This document shows positions 44,519-53,482 of a stretch of 64,000 nucleotides of DNA, in pieces. A program made the translations under genes and the position numbers. Source of the stretch: Mycobacteriales bacterium (GTDB lineage: Bacteria; Actinomycetota; Actinomycetes; Mycobacteriales; CADCTP01); the NCBI GenBank assembly GCA_035995165.1, contig DASYKU010000124.1, positions 62,001-126,000 on the forward strand, in the 5' to 3' direction. Below the pieces are notes generated by a model. That model was given only the letters and a program-made list of their open reading frames with translations, was not told where the DNA came from and did no database searches. Each line of letters starts with the position of its first letter. Positions within the stretch are counted from its first letter, which is position 1.

Positions 44519-44815
44519 TCAGGTGGCGTCGGCGTCCTCGACGCCCGGCGGCAGCTTGCCGGTCAGCGACTTCCAGGTCGCCGCCGCGCCGCGGGCCGCG
44601 ACGAGTCGGGCCGCCGCGACGGCGACGCCGGACACGGCCGCCCACATCAGCGCCTCGGACCACTCGGTCCCGGGCGCGGCCGGATTCTTGGGTGGCTCGT
44701 CGTGCTTCGCCTTCTTCCAGCCCGCTTCCAGCGCCTTGCGTACGGCGATGCCGGTCGGCACCGCGAACGCCAACGCGACGATCTTCCAGCCGATCTTGCC
44801 GGCCGCTCCAGCCAC
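44519..44815 (-). CDS. Small DUF4235-type membrane protein
   Basis: A 98-residue protein with one N-terminal hydrophobic stretch (IGWKIVALAFAVPTGIAVRKALEAGWKKA) and a second (about 52-72, SEALMWAAVSGVAVAAARLVAA), as in the actinobacterial DUF4235 family. Function unknown. The GTG start has a strong GGAGGAGG site. Confidence 0.75.
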   Translation of the reverse strand: MAGAAGKIGWKIVALAFAVPTGIAVRKALEAGWKKAKHDEPPKNPAAPGTEWSEALMWAAVSGVAVAAARLVAARGAAATWKSLTGKLPPGVEDADAT

Positions 44816-45063
44816 AGGTCGTCCTCCTCCAACGCGGTGTTCTCCGGCGACTACCCGGCCTGACCTCGGGCGACACCTGCCCCGCGGCCAGAGAAGTACA
44901 CCAGTAAGCGCCGGGGCCAGCAGCGGTAGGCGTCGAGGACGTAGCTGGTGAGCAGTTCGAGCGCAAGAAGGGCTGATCCGCCGGATCGATCACGCCGCAG
45001 GCCGACTCGGCCGGGCCGGCGGAGGACACGGCGCCCGGCTCGCGGGGAGGGCAGGCTGGTGGG

Positions 45064-45564
45064 ATGGGCGTGATCGTGATGACCGGACTGCCCGGCACGG
45101 GGAAATCGACGCTGGCCGAGGGCGTCGCCCGGGCGATCGGCGCGCCCGCGTTCGCCGGCGACTGGCTGCTCGGCGCGCTCGCGCCGCTCGGCGTGCTCGA
45201 CCACGCCGACCGGCCGACCCAGCTCGCCGTCTACTTCGGACTGCTCGACAGCCTGGTCACCCGCCAGGTCCTGCTCGGCCAGGACGCTGTCGTCGACGCG
45301 GTGCTGGACGACGACGTCGCAGCACGGTGGCGGCGGAAGGCGCAGCTCGTCGTGGTCCAGTGCGTCTGCAGCGACGTAGCCGTCCACCGCAGCCGGATCG
45401 AGGGGCGGGTCCGCGGCATCCCGGGCTGGCACGAGGTCGGCTGGGACCACGTCGAACGGATGCGGCGGGAGTTCCGTCCGGTCACCGACCCGGAGCTCAC
45501 ACTCGACGCGGTCGACCCGGCCGAGGACAACCTGCGCCGGGTCCTCGACCTGGTCAGAAGCTGA
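45064..45564 (+). CDS. P-loop kinase-like protein (AAA/zeta-toxin type)
   Basis: A 166-residue P-loop protein with Walker A GLPGTGKSTLAEGVA (about residues 8-22) and a lid-like region VHRSRIEGRVRGIPGWHEVGWDHVERM. It belongs to the broad group of small kinases related to shikimate, chloramphenicol phosphotransferase and zeta-type enzymes; the substrate cannot be told. The last 11 nt overlap the convergent isochorismatase-like gene. Confidence 0.75.
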   Translation: MGVIVMTGLPGTGKSTLAEGVARAIGAPAFAGDWLLGALAPLGVLDHADRPTQLAVYFGLLDSLVTRQVLLGQDAVVDAVLDDDVAARWRRKAQLVVVQCVCSDVAVHRSRIEGRVRGIPGWHEVGWDHVERMRREFRPVTDPELTLDAVDPAEDNLRRVLDLVRS

Positions 45565-46066
45565 CGTCGGCGGTCGACGGGACCAGGGAGGGCTCGTCGC
45601 CGAGGGCGTGCTCGGCGACCCGGGCGACGACGGCGGCGGGGATGTCCTCCAGGTCGTACGTGCCGTGCCCGTCGTGCGGGAGCACGACCTCGTAGCCGCG
45701 GGCGAGCGCCGCCCGGGTCGTCGCGCTCACGCACATCTCCGAGAGCACGCCGCAGACCATGACCCGGCGGACCTGCCGTTCGGCCAGCAGCGCGGCCAGC
45801 GGGGTGCCGTCGAAGCCGTCGTCGGTCCGCTTGCGCACCACCACTCCGCCGGGCACGGCCAGTTCCCAACCGGCGGTGAAGGGTTCGTCGACCGCCCCGG
45901 GCGGCCCGTCGTTCTGCAGCTGCACGACCAGCGCGCCGGCCTCGGTGGCCCTCGAGACCAGCGACGCCACCCGCGCGGCCAGCGCGGCGCCGCCGACGAC
46001 CGCGTCCGGACCGGAGACGAACGCCCGCTGCAGGTCGACGACGATCACGGCCTGGGTCGGAACCAC
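45554..46066 (-). CDS. Isochorismatase-family hydrolase
   Basis: A 170-residue cysteine hydrolase with the full catalytic triad Asp11 (VVDLQRAF), Lys79 (VVRKRTDDGF) and Cys112 (GVLSEMCVSAT). Members include nicotinamidases, carbamoylases and isochorismatases; nothing in the sequence singles out one. Divergent from the histidine phosphatase gene with a 22-nt gap, so their promoters overlap their coding starts. Confidence 0.85.
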   Translation of the reverse strand: MVPTQAVIVVDLQRAFVSGPDAVVGGAALAARVASLVSRATEAGALVVQLQNDGPPGAVDEPFTAGWELAVPGGVVVRKRTDDGFDGTPLAALLAERQVRRVMVCGVLSEMCVSATTRAALARGYEVVLPHDGHGTYDLEDIPAAVVARVAEHALGDEPSLVPSTADVSF

Positions 46067-46088
46067 CCGATCAGAGTAGGTTCCGCCC

Positions 46089-46658
46089 GTGCTCTACGTG
46101 GTACGTCACGCCGAACAGGCCGGTGAGGCCGAGGAGAGCGATCCCGGTCTCAGCACGGCCGGGCGGGAGCAGGCGCGCCGGCTCGCACTGCGGCTGCGCG
46201 CGACCACGCTGGAGACGATCCACCACTCGCCGGCCCGCCGGGCCGTCGAGACCGCCCGGCTGCTCGGCGAGCTGACCGGCGTACGGACCGAGGAGTCCGA
46301 GCTGGTCCGGGACCGCACCCCGCTGCCGGGTCCGGACGACGACAGCTACCCGCAGTGGTTCGCGGGCTGGTCGAGCGGGATCCCGGCCGCCGAGGGCGAT
46401 CCCGGCGGCCGCGCCCTCGAGGCCACGGTCCGCTGCTTCGCGAACCGGCCCGGCGATCGGCTGATCGTGACGCACGCGTTCGTGGTGGGCTGGTTCGTCC
46501 GGCACGCGCTCGACGCCCCGTCCTCGGCCTGGCTGCGACTCGCGCCGGCGCACACCGGCCTGACCGTGATCGACTACCCGCCGGGCCGGCCGCCGCGGCT
46601 GGTCGCGGTCAACGACGTGGGCCATCTCCTCGGCCCGCCACCAGGATCGACACCCTGA
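46089..46658 (+). CDS. Histidine phosphatase family protein
   Basis: A 189-residue phosphoglycerate-mutase-like phosphatase with the RHAE motif (Arg6-His7) at the start, HHSPARRAVETARLL, and the second catalytic histidine in RLIVTHAFVVGWFVRHAL. The substrate is unknown. The last 50 nt overlap the convergent methyltransferase gene. Confidence 0.85.
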   Translation: MLYVVRHAEQAGEAEESDPGLSTAGREQARRLALRLRATTLETIHHSPARRAVETARLLGELTGVRTEESELVRDRTPLPGPDDDSYPQWFAGWSSGIPAAEGDPGGRALEATVRCFANRPGDRLIVTHAFVVGWFVRHALDAPSSAWLRLAPAHTGLTVIDYPPGRPPRLVAVNDVGHLLGPPPGSTP

Positions 46659-47391
46659 CGTCCTCCGCGAACGGACCCGGCCCGAGCGCGGCCCGCAGCC
46701 CGTCCTCGAAGGAGGACGACGACGAGGGCAGCTGCGCGGGCGAGAGCGCCGAGCAGACGTTGCCGGCGATCCGCCCGAGCGAGTGGCTCTCGGTGTAGTC
46801 GTAGGAGACCTCGACCGCGGCCGGGAAGCCCGCGGCGGCGAGCTCGGCGCGGAAGCCGGCCCGGCTGGCGGCGTCCGTACCGCAGGACGAGCTCACCGGC
46901 GCTCCCAGCCACTCCTCCAGGTACGCCCGCAGCGCCCGCGACCAGTCCAGCTCCCGCAGCCAGAGCGGGCTTCCGTTCGCGATGATCGCGATCCGGCCAC
47001 GCGGGCTCATCGAGGTCGCGAGCGAGCGGAACAGCAGCGGCCGGTCGAGCAGATGGATCGCCTGCGCGATCGTGACCGCGTCCAGTCCGGCCAGCAGCGG
47101 CAGCCGGGCCACGTCGGCGTCGCCCGCGAGCAGCCAGGCGGCGGGAGCGTCAGGGGAACCGGACCGGGCCAGCGCCAGCATGTCCGCCGACGGATCGGCG
47201 CCGACGACCCGGGAGAAGTGCCGGGCCAGCGGGACGGTCAGCTGTCCGGTGCCGCACCCGAGGTCGAGCACGGAGGCGGACCGGGGCAGGCCGAGCGTCT
47301 TGACCAGCAGGTCGACGACGGGCTCCGGATACCCGCGCCGATGGGCCGCGTACGCCGTCGCCACCGCCCCGGAGAACGTCACGTCACGCAC
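46609..47391 (-). CDS. Class I SAM-dependent methyltransferase
   Basis: A protein of about 260 residues with motif I SVLDLGCGTGQLTVPLA, VVGADPSADMLALA, and the later ATSMSPRGRIAIIANGSPLW. The N-terminal FSGAVATAYAAHRRGYPEPVVDLL is common to small actinobacterial Methyltransf_25/11 enzymes. The start is uncertain: GTG 47391, GTG 47387 region or a GTG at 47439 are all in the neighbourhood. It ends inside the histidine phosphatase gene. Confidence 0.8.
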   Translation of the reverse strand: MRDVTFSGAVATAYAAHRRGYPEPVVDLLVKTLGLPRSASVLDLGCGTGQLTVPLARHFSRVVGADPSADMLALARSGSPDAPAAWLLAGDADVARLPLLAGLDAVTIAQAIHLLDRPLLFRSLATSMSPRGRIAIIANGSPLWLRELDWSRALRAYLEEWLGAPVSSSCGTDAASRAGFRAELAAAGFPAAVEVSYDYTESHSLGRIAGNVCSALSPAQLPSSSSSFEDGLRAALGPGPFAEDVRVSILVAGRGDGPRR

Positions 47392-47510
47392 GCTGCCAGC
47401 CGGTGAAGGACCGGGACAGGGCTTCCGCTCAGAGCACACACCCGTGGTTTGACCGATGCGCGCGCGTCCGTGGAAGCAGGACGGTGGGGGTTCCCGCCGA
47501 AGGAGCCCTC

Positions 47511-48197
47511 ATGCGCCGAGTCCTCGCCGGCCTGCTGGCCACCGCCGCTGCGACGCTCGCCCTCGCGGCCGCCCCGGCCGCCCCGGCCCAGGCCGCGACC
47601 GCCCACCCCCCGGTGATCTTCGTCCACGGCTTCGCCGGCGACGCCAGCAACTGGGTCGCCGCGATCGCCGCGTTCAGGCTGGCCGGCTACACCAGCTCCG
47701 AGCTCTACACGTACGACTACAACTGGGCCGGCGACAACAAGGTCAGCGCCCGCGGCCTGGGCACGATGGTCGACCAGGTCCGGGCCCGCACCGGCGCGGC
47801 CCAGGTCGACATCGTCAACCACTCGATGGGCGGCCTGGTCACCGGCTGGTACGTCAACGAGCTCGGCGGCCAGCCCAAGGTCCGGCACGTCGCCTCGATC
47901 GCCGGGGCCAACCACGGCACCACGTCCGCGTTCGCCTGCATCGCGCTGGTCAGCTGCCAGGAGATGGCGCCGGGCTCGTCGTTCATCACGCAGTACACGG
48001 CCGGCGACGAGACGCCCGGCAACACCCGCTACGCGACCTGGTACTCGCCCTGCGACGGCGTGATCATCCCGTACACGAGCACGCCGCTGGCCGGGGCGAG
48101 CAACCACTTCGTGCTCTGCCAGAACCACCTCGGGTTCCTGGTCGACCCGTTCGTGCTCACCGCGGTGATCCAGTTTCTTGGTCGTTCCGCCGGTTAG
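47511..48197 (+). CDS. Secreted lipase (class 2 type)
   Basis: A 228-residue secreted alpha/beta hydrolase. Signal peptide about 1-29 (ending AQA). The oxyanion region PVIFVHGFAGDASNW and the nucleophile elbow VNHSMGGLV (Ser105) identify a Lipase_2-like enzyme; the first Gly of GxSxG is Asn, and the close relative Bacillus LipA has Ala there. Two cysteines near 142 and 150 and two near 185 and 205 could form disulfides. It would cleave esters or triglycerides outside the cell. The ATG has AAGGAG upstream. Its stop overlaps the convergent LuxR-type gene by 4 nt. Confidence 0.87.
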   Translation: MRRVLAGLLATAAATLALAAAPAAPAQAATAHPPVIFVHGFAGDASNWVAAIAAFRLAGYTSSELYTYDYNWAGDNKVSARGLGTMVDQVRARTGAAQVDIVNHSMGGLVTGWYVNELGGQPKVRHVASIAGANHGTTSAFACIALVSCQEMAPGSSFITQYTAGDETPGNTRYATWYSPCDGVIIPYTSTPLAGASNHFVLCQNHLGFLVDPFVLTAVIQFLGRSAG

Positions 48198-48964
48198 CCG
48201 GCACCGGCAGTTCCTGCAGAACTGACCAGCGGTCCGGCCGAGCCCACCAGCAGCCCGGTCAGCTCGACCCGGGAGCGGACGCCGAGCCGGGCGAAGATGT
48301 GCCGCAGGTGGTGCTCGACCGTACGGGGGCTGAGCACCAGCTGCGCGGCGACCTCCCGGTTGGTGGCGCCGGCGACGACCAGCCGGGCGACCTGCCACTG
48401 CTGCGGGGTCAGCCGCGGCACGGCGACCGGCGGCCCGGCCAGCGGGACTGCCGGGATCCCGTCCCAGGGGCCGAGCGACGAGGCGACCAGCAGCGCGACC
48501 CGGCTGCCGGCCAGGCGCCGGCCGGCGAAGCCGAGCGCATCCACCGAGAGCGGGTCCAGCAGCTCGGCCGCCTCGACCCGGCAGAGCACCGGCCGGTCCC
48601 GGGCCGCGGCGGCGAGCAGGTCGAGTACGGCGGTCCCGAGCACCAGCTCGTCGACCCGCCCGGCCCGGTGGCCGAGCACCCGCAGCAACGCCGCCGCCTG
48701 CGGCCCGGGCAGCCCGCCGACCAGCGGCGTGAGCGGGCGCAGCAGCCGGTGCAGGGCGGCGCCGCGCAGCCGGGACTCGGCCCGCACGCCGGTGGTGTGC
48801 AGGTCCAGCACGCCGGCCGGGCGGGCCCGGCGCAACAACGCGGCCCGGGCCGCGGCGGACCCGCCGTACACGACCAGCGCCCCGCCCCCGCCCGCCAGCA
48901 ACGCCCCGACCGCAGCCCCGGCGTGAGCCGAACCGGTGCCGGGAGCCGAGCCGACCGCGGTCAT
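48194..48964 (-). CDS. LuxR-family regulator with degenerate N-terminal NTPase domain
   Basis: A regulator of about 256 residues. The C-terminal HTH (about 187-250) has the LuxR signature LTPQQWQVARLVVAGATNREVAAQLVLSPRTVEHHLRHIFARLGVRSR. The N-terminal part resembles the AAA domain of LAL/MalT regulators, but the P-loop is lost (VVYGGSAAARAALLRRA instead of GxxGxGKS/T), so ATP binding is unlikely. It may control the adjacent lipase gene. The ATG at 48964 is chosen; the longer frame overlaps the UDG gene. Confidence 0.78.
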   Translation of the reverse strand: MTAVGSAPGTGSAHAGAAVGALLAGGGGALVVYGGSAAARAALLRRARPAGVLDLHTTGVRAESRLRGAALHRLLRPLTPLVGGLPGPQAAALLRVLGHRAGRVDELVLGTAVLDLLAAAARDRPVLCRVEAAELLDPLSVDALGFAGRRLAGSRVALLVASSLGPWDGIPAVPLAGPPVAVPRLTPQQWQVARLVVAGATNREVAAQLVLSPRTVEHHLRHIFARLGVRSRVELTGLLVGSAGPLVSSAGTAGAG

Positions 48965-49034
48965 GTCGTCATGGTGAGTGAGAGTTACCGACGGGTAAAG
49001 TCCCCGGACCGGCGACGTGGGCCAGGATGGTCCG

Positions 49035-49847
49035 GTGCAGAACCCAGCCTCCGTCCCGCCCGGTACGGGCTGGCCCGGCGACCTCGCCACCCCGGACACC
49101 CCGGTCGCCCGGAGCCCGGCCGACGTCGCCCGGCTGACCCGGGTGTCCACAGTGGACGAGCTGGACGCGCGGGTGTCGGTCTGCCGGGCCTGCCCGCGGC
49201 TGGTCGCCTGGCGGGAGGAGGTCGCGGTCACCCGCCGGGCCGCCTTCGCCGCCGAGCCGTACTGGGGCCGGCCGGCGCCCGGTTTCGGGCCGGCGACCGC
49301 TCGCATCGGCGTACTGGGCCTGGCGCCGGCCGCGCACGGCGCCAACCGCACCGGCCGTGTCTTCACCGGCGACCGCAGCGGCGACTGGCTCTACGCCGGG
49401 CTCCACCGGGCCGGGCTGGCCAACCAGCCGACCTCGGTGCACGCCGGGGACGGCCTGGAACTGACCGACACCCGGATCTTCGCCGCGGTCCGGTGTGCGC
49501 CGCCGGCGAACAAGCCGACCCCGGCCGAGCGGGACGCCTGCCGGCCCTGGCTGGCCCGGGAGCTGCAACTGCTGACCGCGCTGCAGGTGATCGTGGTGCT
49601 CGGCGCGTTCGGCTGGCAGTCGCTGTGGCCTGCGCTCAAGCAGGCCGGGCTGGCCGACGTCCCATCACCGCGCCCGGCCTTCGCGCACGGGGCCGAGGTC
49701 GTCGTCGGCGGGATCACCGTGCTGGGCTGCTACCACGTCTCCCAGCAGAACACGTTCACCGGCAAGCTGACCGAGCCGATGCTCGACGCCGTCCTCGACC
49801 GCGCCCGAATCGTGACGGAACCCCGTGGGGCGGCTGTGGGACGCTGA
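49035..49847 (+). CDS. Family 5 uracil-DNA glycosylase (UDGb)
   Basis: A protein of about 270 residues with the UDGb pattern: [16 protein letters not shown] (first cluster cysteines), [22 protein letters not shown] as the active-site region, [17 protein letters not shown] and the late [16 protein letters not shown]. Four cysteines fit a 4Fe-4S cluster. It removes uracil and deaminated purines from DNA. The start may be GTG 49017 or GTG 49035. Confidence 0.92.
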   Translation: MQNPASVPPGTGWPGDLATPDTPVARSPADVARLTRVSTVDELDARVSVCRACPRLVAWREEVAVTRRAAFAAEPYWGRPAPGFGPATARIGVLGLAPAAHGANRTGRVFTGDRSGDWLYAGLHRAGLANQPTSVHAGDGLELTDTRIFAAVRCAPPANKPTPAERDACRPWLARELQLLTALQVIVVLGAFGWQSLWPALKQAGLADVPSPRPAFAHGAEVVVGGITVLGCYHVSQQNTFTGKLTEPMLDAVLDRARIVTEPRGAAVGR

Positions 49848-49851
49848 GGCG

Positions 49852-50574
49852 ATGCGGGGAACCCAGCAGACGGCTCGGCTGGTCGCGGTCGCGATCGTCG
49901 TGCTGGGCGCGCTGGGCCTGGTCACGCTGGCCGCCCGCAGCGACCGGACGCCGGCGCTGGCCAAGCGCCCGGCTGTCGAGGCGACGACGGTGCTGCTGCC
50001 ACCGGTCGCGACCCGGACCCAGGTCGAGGACGGCGGATCCCCCAACCCCGGTGGGGCGGCGAGCGAGCCGACCCACGTGCCCAGCTGGCAGGTCTGGCTC
50101 GCGGCCGCGCTGTTCGTCGCGCCGCTGGTGATGGGGCTGATCTGGGGGCCGGCGATGCTCTGGATCCCGGGCGGCCTGTTGCCCTGGCTGCGGCGCGAGC
50201 GGGCCGAGGACGAGCCGCCCGAGGTCGACGACGAGGTCGAGGCGACCGCGCTGACGGCGGCGGTCGAGCGCGGTCTCGTCGAGCTGGACCAGGGTGGGCC
50301 GGGGGAGGGCGTGATCGCCAGCTGGGTGCTGCTGGAGCGGGCCGCGGCCGACGCCGGCACCCACCGCGCCGCCCCGGACACCCCCTCGGAGCTGGCCGGC
50401 CGGCTGATCGACCGGCACGGCGTCTCGTCCGGGCCGCTGCTGCGGCTGGCCGAGCTCTACCGCGAGGCCCGCTTCTCCCGGCACCAGCTGCCCGAGTCGG
50501 CCCGGACCGAGGCCCGGGAGGCGCTGGAGCGGCTGCGCGGCGAGCTGGAGGCCAACCCGGTGGGCCGCCGGTGA
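49852..50574 (+). CDS. DUF4129-domain membrane protein
   Basis: A 240-residue protein with a helix at about 10-30, a Pro/Ser-rich extracytoplasmic stretch, a second helix pair (about 85-118), and a cytosolic DUF4129 domain (about 150-232; GVIASWVLLERAAADAG and LAELYREARFSRHQLPE). DUF4129 proteins often accompany transglutaminase-like, MoxR and DUF58 proteins. Its end overlaps the next gene by GTGA, starting a five-gene operon. Confidence 0.8.
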   Translation: MRGTQQTARLVAVAIVVLGALGLVTLAARSDRTPALAKRPAVEATTVLLPPVATRTQVEDGGSPNPGGAASEPTHVPSWQVWLAAALFVAPLVMGLIWGPAMLWIPGGLLPWLRRERAEDEPPEVDDEVEATALTAAVERGLVELDQGGPGEGVIASWVLLERAAADAGTHRAAPDTPSELAGRLIDRHGVSSGPLLRLAELYREARFSRHQLPESARTEAREALERLRGELEANPVGRR

Positions 50575-51050
50575 AGCTCAAGGAACCGCTCCTGGTGCTG
50601 GCCGCCGCGGCCGCGGCCGGCGTCCTGCTGGCCCTGATCGCGTACACGCTCGGCTACAAGGCCGAGCCCGACATCTGCATCGTGGTCGGGCTCGCGGTCG
50701 GGCTGACCTGGCGGCTGGCCCGCCTGGTCGTGCCGCCGCAGGAGCCGCCCCCGGAGCTGCGGCCGGACGGTCCGCCGGACGACGGACTGCTGCTGTTGAC
50801 CTCGCTGGAGAGCCGGCTGTCCTGGGGCGCGGCCGACGCCGACCGGTTCCGGGAGCGGGTCCGGCCCGAGCTGGTGGCGTTGGCCACGGACCTGTTGCGT
50901 ACCCGGCGCGGGGTGGACCCGCGCACCCACCCCGACCGAGCCCGTTCCATCCTGGGAGAACCGCTGTGGCAGTTGATGACAGGCCCGCCGGCGCGCAGTC
51001 CGAGCCGGGCCCAGCTCTCGCGAATGGTGGAGGCCCTCGAACGGATCTGA
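50571..51050 (+). CDS. Small membrane protein of the MoxR/DUF58 operon
   Basis: A 159-residue protein with two N-terminal helices (about 6-25 and 33-52) and a charged C-terminal region (about 75-158). No family was recognised. The GTG start overlaps the DUF4129 stop and its 3' end overlaps the moxR start by 85 nt, so it is firmly part of the operon. Confidence 0.7.
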   Translation: MKLKEPLLVLAAAAAAGVLLALIAYTLGYKAEPDICIVVGLAVGLTWRLARLVVPPQEPPPELRPDGPPDDGLLLLTSLESRLSWGAADADRFRERVRPELVALATDLLRTRRGVDPRTHPDRARSILGEPLWQLMTGPPARSPSRAQLSRMVEALERI

Positions 51051-52030
51051 CCCCGCTGCCGCTGTCGGACGTCTGGGCCGCGGGGGAGGCGGTGCTGGAC
51101 TCCGTCGAGCAGGTCGTGGTCGGCAAGCGCCGGGCGCTGACGATCGTGCTGGCCGGGATCCTGGCCGGCGGCCACGTGCTGCTGGAGGACTACCCCGGCC
51201 TGGGCAAGACGCTGGCCGCCCGGTCGCTGGCCCAGACCCTCGGGCTGGACTTCCGCCGGCTGCAGTTCACCCCGGACCTGCTGCCCAGCGACGTGACCGG
51301 CTCCTTCGTCTACGACCAGCGCTCGTCGGAGTTCGCGTTCCGGGCCGGGCCGCTGTTCTGCGGGCTGCTGCTGGCCGACGAGATCAACCGGACGCCGCCG
51401 AAGACGCAGTCGGCGCTGCTGGAGGCCATGCAGGAGCGGCAGGTCACGGTCGAGGGCCGGACGTTCGGGCTGCCCGAGCCGTTCCACGTGATCGCCACCG
51501 CGAACCCGATCGAGTACGAGGGGACGTACCCGCTGCCGGAGGCGCAGCTGGACCGGTTCCTGCTCCGGGTCGCCTTCGGCTACCCGGAGCGGGCGGAGGA
51601 GCTGGACGTGCTGCGCCGCCGGATGGCCCGGCAGCGGGAGGCGACGGTGCTGGAGCCGGTGCTGGACACGACCGGGCTGCTGCGGGCGCAGCGGGCGATC
51701 GAGCGGGTCGAGGTCGAGGACACCGTGGCCGGCTACTGCGTGGACCTGGCCGTGGCGACCCGGACCCGGCAGCAGGTGCTGGTCGGCGCCTCGCCCCGGG
51801 GCGCGCTGGCGTTGCTGCTGGTGTCCCGGGCGCTGGCGGTGCTGCGCCGGCGTGACTACGTCACCCCGGAGGACGTCAAGGCGGTCGCGGTCGCGGTGCT
51901 CGGCCACCGGCTCACGCTGAAGCCCGAGATGTGGCTGCGCCGGGTGTCGCCCGAGGACGTCGTCCGCGAGGTGCTCGGCGAGGTGCCCACGCCGCCGACC
52001 GCGGTGCGGATGCCGGTCGCGGCCCGCTGA
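50966..52030 (+). CDS. MoxR-family AAA+ ATPase
   Basis: A 354-residue MoxR ATPase: VVVGKRRALTIVLAGILAGGHVLLEDYPGLGKT-type Walker A, Walker B LLLADEINRTPPKTQSALLEAM, sensor 1 HVIATANPIEYEGTYPLPEAQLDRF, and a C-terminal lid with GASPRGALALL. It acts as a chaperone for VWA or DUF58 proteins. The start lies inside the previous gene but has GGGAGAA upstream and the first residues are polar and plausible. Confidence 0.92.
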   Translation: MAVDDRPAGAQSEPGPALANGGGPRTDLTPLPLSDVWAAGEAVLDSVEQVVVGKRRALTIVLAGILAGGHVLLEDYPGLGKTLAARSLAQTLGLDFRRLQFTPDLLPSDVTGSFVYDQRSSEFAFRAGPLFCGLLLADEINRTPPKTQSALLEAMQERQVTVEGRTFGLPEPFHVIATANPIEYEGTYPLPEAQLDRFLLRVAFGYPERAEELDVLRRRMARQREATVLEPVLDTTGLLRAQRAIERVEVEDTVAGYCVDLAVATRTRQQVLVGASPRGALALLLVSRALAVLRRRDYVTPEDVKAVAVAVLGHRLTLKPEMWLRRVSPEDVVREVLGEVPTPPTAVRMPVAAR

Positions 52031-52033
52031 GCC

Positions 52034-53482
52034 GTGCCCAGCACCCCAGGCCGGAACGGGCCCGAAGGCCGGAACGGGGCCCAAGCCCGCAACGGAGCCC
52101 AGGGCCGGAACGGAGCCCGAGGCCGGAACGGGGCCCGAGGCCCGAACGGGGCCCGAGGCCGGAACGGAGCACAAGCCCGGAACGGGGCCCGGGTCCGGAA
52201 CGGCGTCCGGATCGCGATCGGCCCGCCGCGCTGGCGGCCGACCGCGGCGCTGGCCCGCGCGGTCGTGCTCGGTGCCGCGCTGCTGCTGGTCGCGGTGCTG
52301 CTGCGACGGGCCGACCTGGTCGTGCTGGCCGCGCCGTTGCTGCTCGGCGCCGGCCTCGGGCTGGCCGGGCGGCCGGTCGCGGCACCGTCGCTGACCCTGA
52401 CCGGGCCGGTCGATGCGCTGCTGGAGGGCGGCCGGGCGACCGCGACGGTGGTCGTCGACGTACCCGACGGAGTGGACGTGGCGGCGGTCGAGGTGGCCCT
52501 GCCCGCCGGGCTGCAGCCGCTGACCGGCGCGGTCGCGGTCGTCGCCGACGGGCCGACCGAGGTGACGCTCTCGTTCCGGGCCACCCGCTGGGGCCGCCGC
52601 CAGGCCGGGCCGGCCTACCTCAGGGCGACCGCCGGGTACGGGATGCTCAGCTGGCCGCGGGTAGCGACCGACTCCGTGCCGGTGACGACCTGGCCGCTGC
52701 GGGACGACTTCGACGCCGAGGACACGGTGCCGCGGGCCGAGGGCCTGGTCGGCGGCCACCGCTCCCGGCGGCCGGGGGAGGGCGGCGACGTCGCCGGCGT
52801 ACGGCCGTTCCAGGCCGGCGACCGGCTGCGGCGGATCAACTGGCGGGTGACCGGGCGGACCGGCGAGCTGCACGTGACCGCGATGTACTCCGACCGCGAC
52901 ACCGAGGTGCTGCTCGTGCTGGACAGCGGGCAGGACCTCGGCCGCGCCCCGGAGACCTCGCTGGACGTCGGCGTACGGGCCGCGGCCGCGGTGGCCGAGC
53001 ACTACCTGCGGGTGGGGGACCGGGTCGGGCTCATCGACCTGGGCCGGCCGCAGCGGACGGTGCCGGCCCGCAACGGCCGCAACCATCTGGTCCGGCTGCT
53101 GGACGTGCTGCTGGACGCGAAGGCCGGCCAGAGCCGGGCGGCCCCGTCGGCGGCCGAGGTCAGCCTGCTCGGCTCGGCCGGCGCGCTCTTGGTGCTGCTC
53201 AGCCCGCTGGCGACGTCGGACTCGCTGGCCGCGGTGGCCACGCTGGCCCGCTCCGGCCGGTCGGTGGTCGCGGTGGACACGCTGCCGGCGGAGCTGCGCC
53301 CGGAGGAGCGCGGCCCCTGGACGGGGCTGGCGTTCCGGATCTGGCGGTTGCGCCGGGACGCCGACCTGGACCGGCTGGCCGAGCTCGGGGTGCCGGTGGT
53401 GGCCTGGCAGGGCAGCGGCAGCCTGGACGCGGTGCTGCGGGACGCGGGCCGGGCCGCCCGGGCCGCGAAGGCGGGCCGATGA
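52034..53482 (+). CDS. DUF58 protein with repeat-rich N-terminus
   Basis: A 482-residue protein. The first about 60 residues are nine hexapeptides of the type G/A-R-N-G-A-R/Q. Two helices (about 75-110) precede a DUF58 domain (about 250-420; RPFQAGDRLRRINWRVTGRTGELHV is the family signature) with a VWA-like fold, including LLVLDSGQD. DUF58 proteins are often partners of MoxR ATPases. The GTG start lies 4 nt after the MoxR stop. The repeat tail is not seen in usual DUF58 proteins. Confidence 0.87.
   Translation: MPSTPGRNGPEGRNGAQARNGAQGRNGARGRNGARGPNGARGRNGAQARNGARVRNGVRIAIGPPRWRPTAALARAVVLGAALLLVAVLLRRADLVVLAAPLLLGAGLGLAGRPVAAPSLTLTGPVDALLEGGRATATVVVDVPDGVDVAAVEVALPAGLQPLTGAVAVVADGPTEVTLSFRATRWGRRQAGPAYLRATAGYGMLSWPRVATDSVPVTTWPLRDDFDAEDTVPRAEGLVGGHRSRRPGEGGDVAGVRPFQAGDRLRRINWRVTGRTGELHVTAMYSDRDTEVLLVLDSGQDLGRAPETSLDVGVRAAAAVAEHYLRVGDRVGLIDLGRPQRTVPARNGRNHLVRLLDVLLDAKAGQSRAAPSAAEVSLLGSAGALLVLLSPLATSDSLAAVATLARSGRSVVAVDTLPAELRPEERGPWTGLAFRIWRLRRDADLDRLAELGVPVVAWQGSGSLDAVLRDAGRAARAAKAGR
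52049..52210 (+). repeat. Nine tandem 18-bp repeats encoding xRNGxx hexapeptides
   Basis: Nine 18-bp units encode GRNGPE, GRNGAQ, ARNGAQ, GRNGAR (twice), GPNGAR, GRNGAQ, ARNGAR and VRNGVR. The DNA units are alike (core CGGAACGG-G/A-GCCC), with some drift. They make a basic, Asn-Gly-rich N-terminal tail of the DUF58 protein. Confidence 0.93.

Noticed and set aside
46609-46658. Overlap of 50 nt between convergent genes as a sign of a wrong call
   Set aside because: Both products have intact family motifs and natural C-termini, so the overlap is taken as real.
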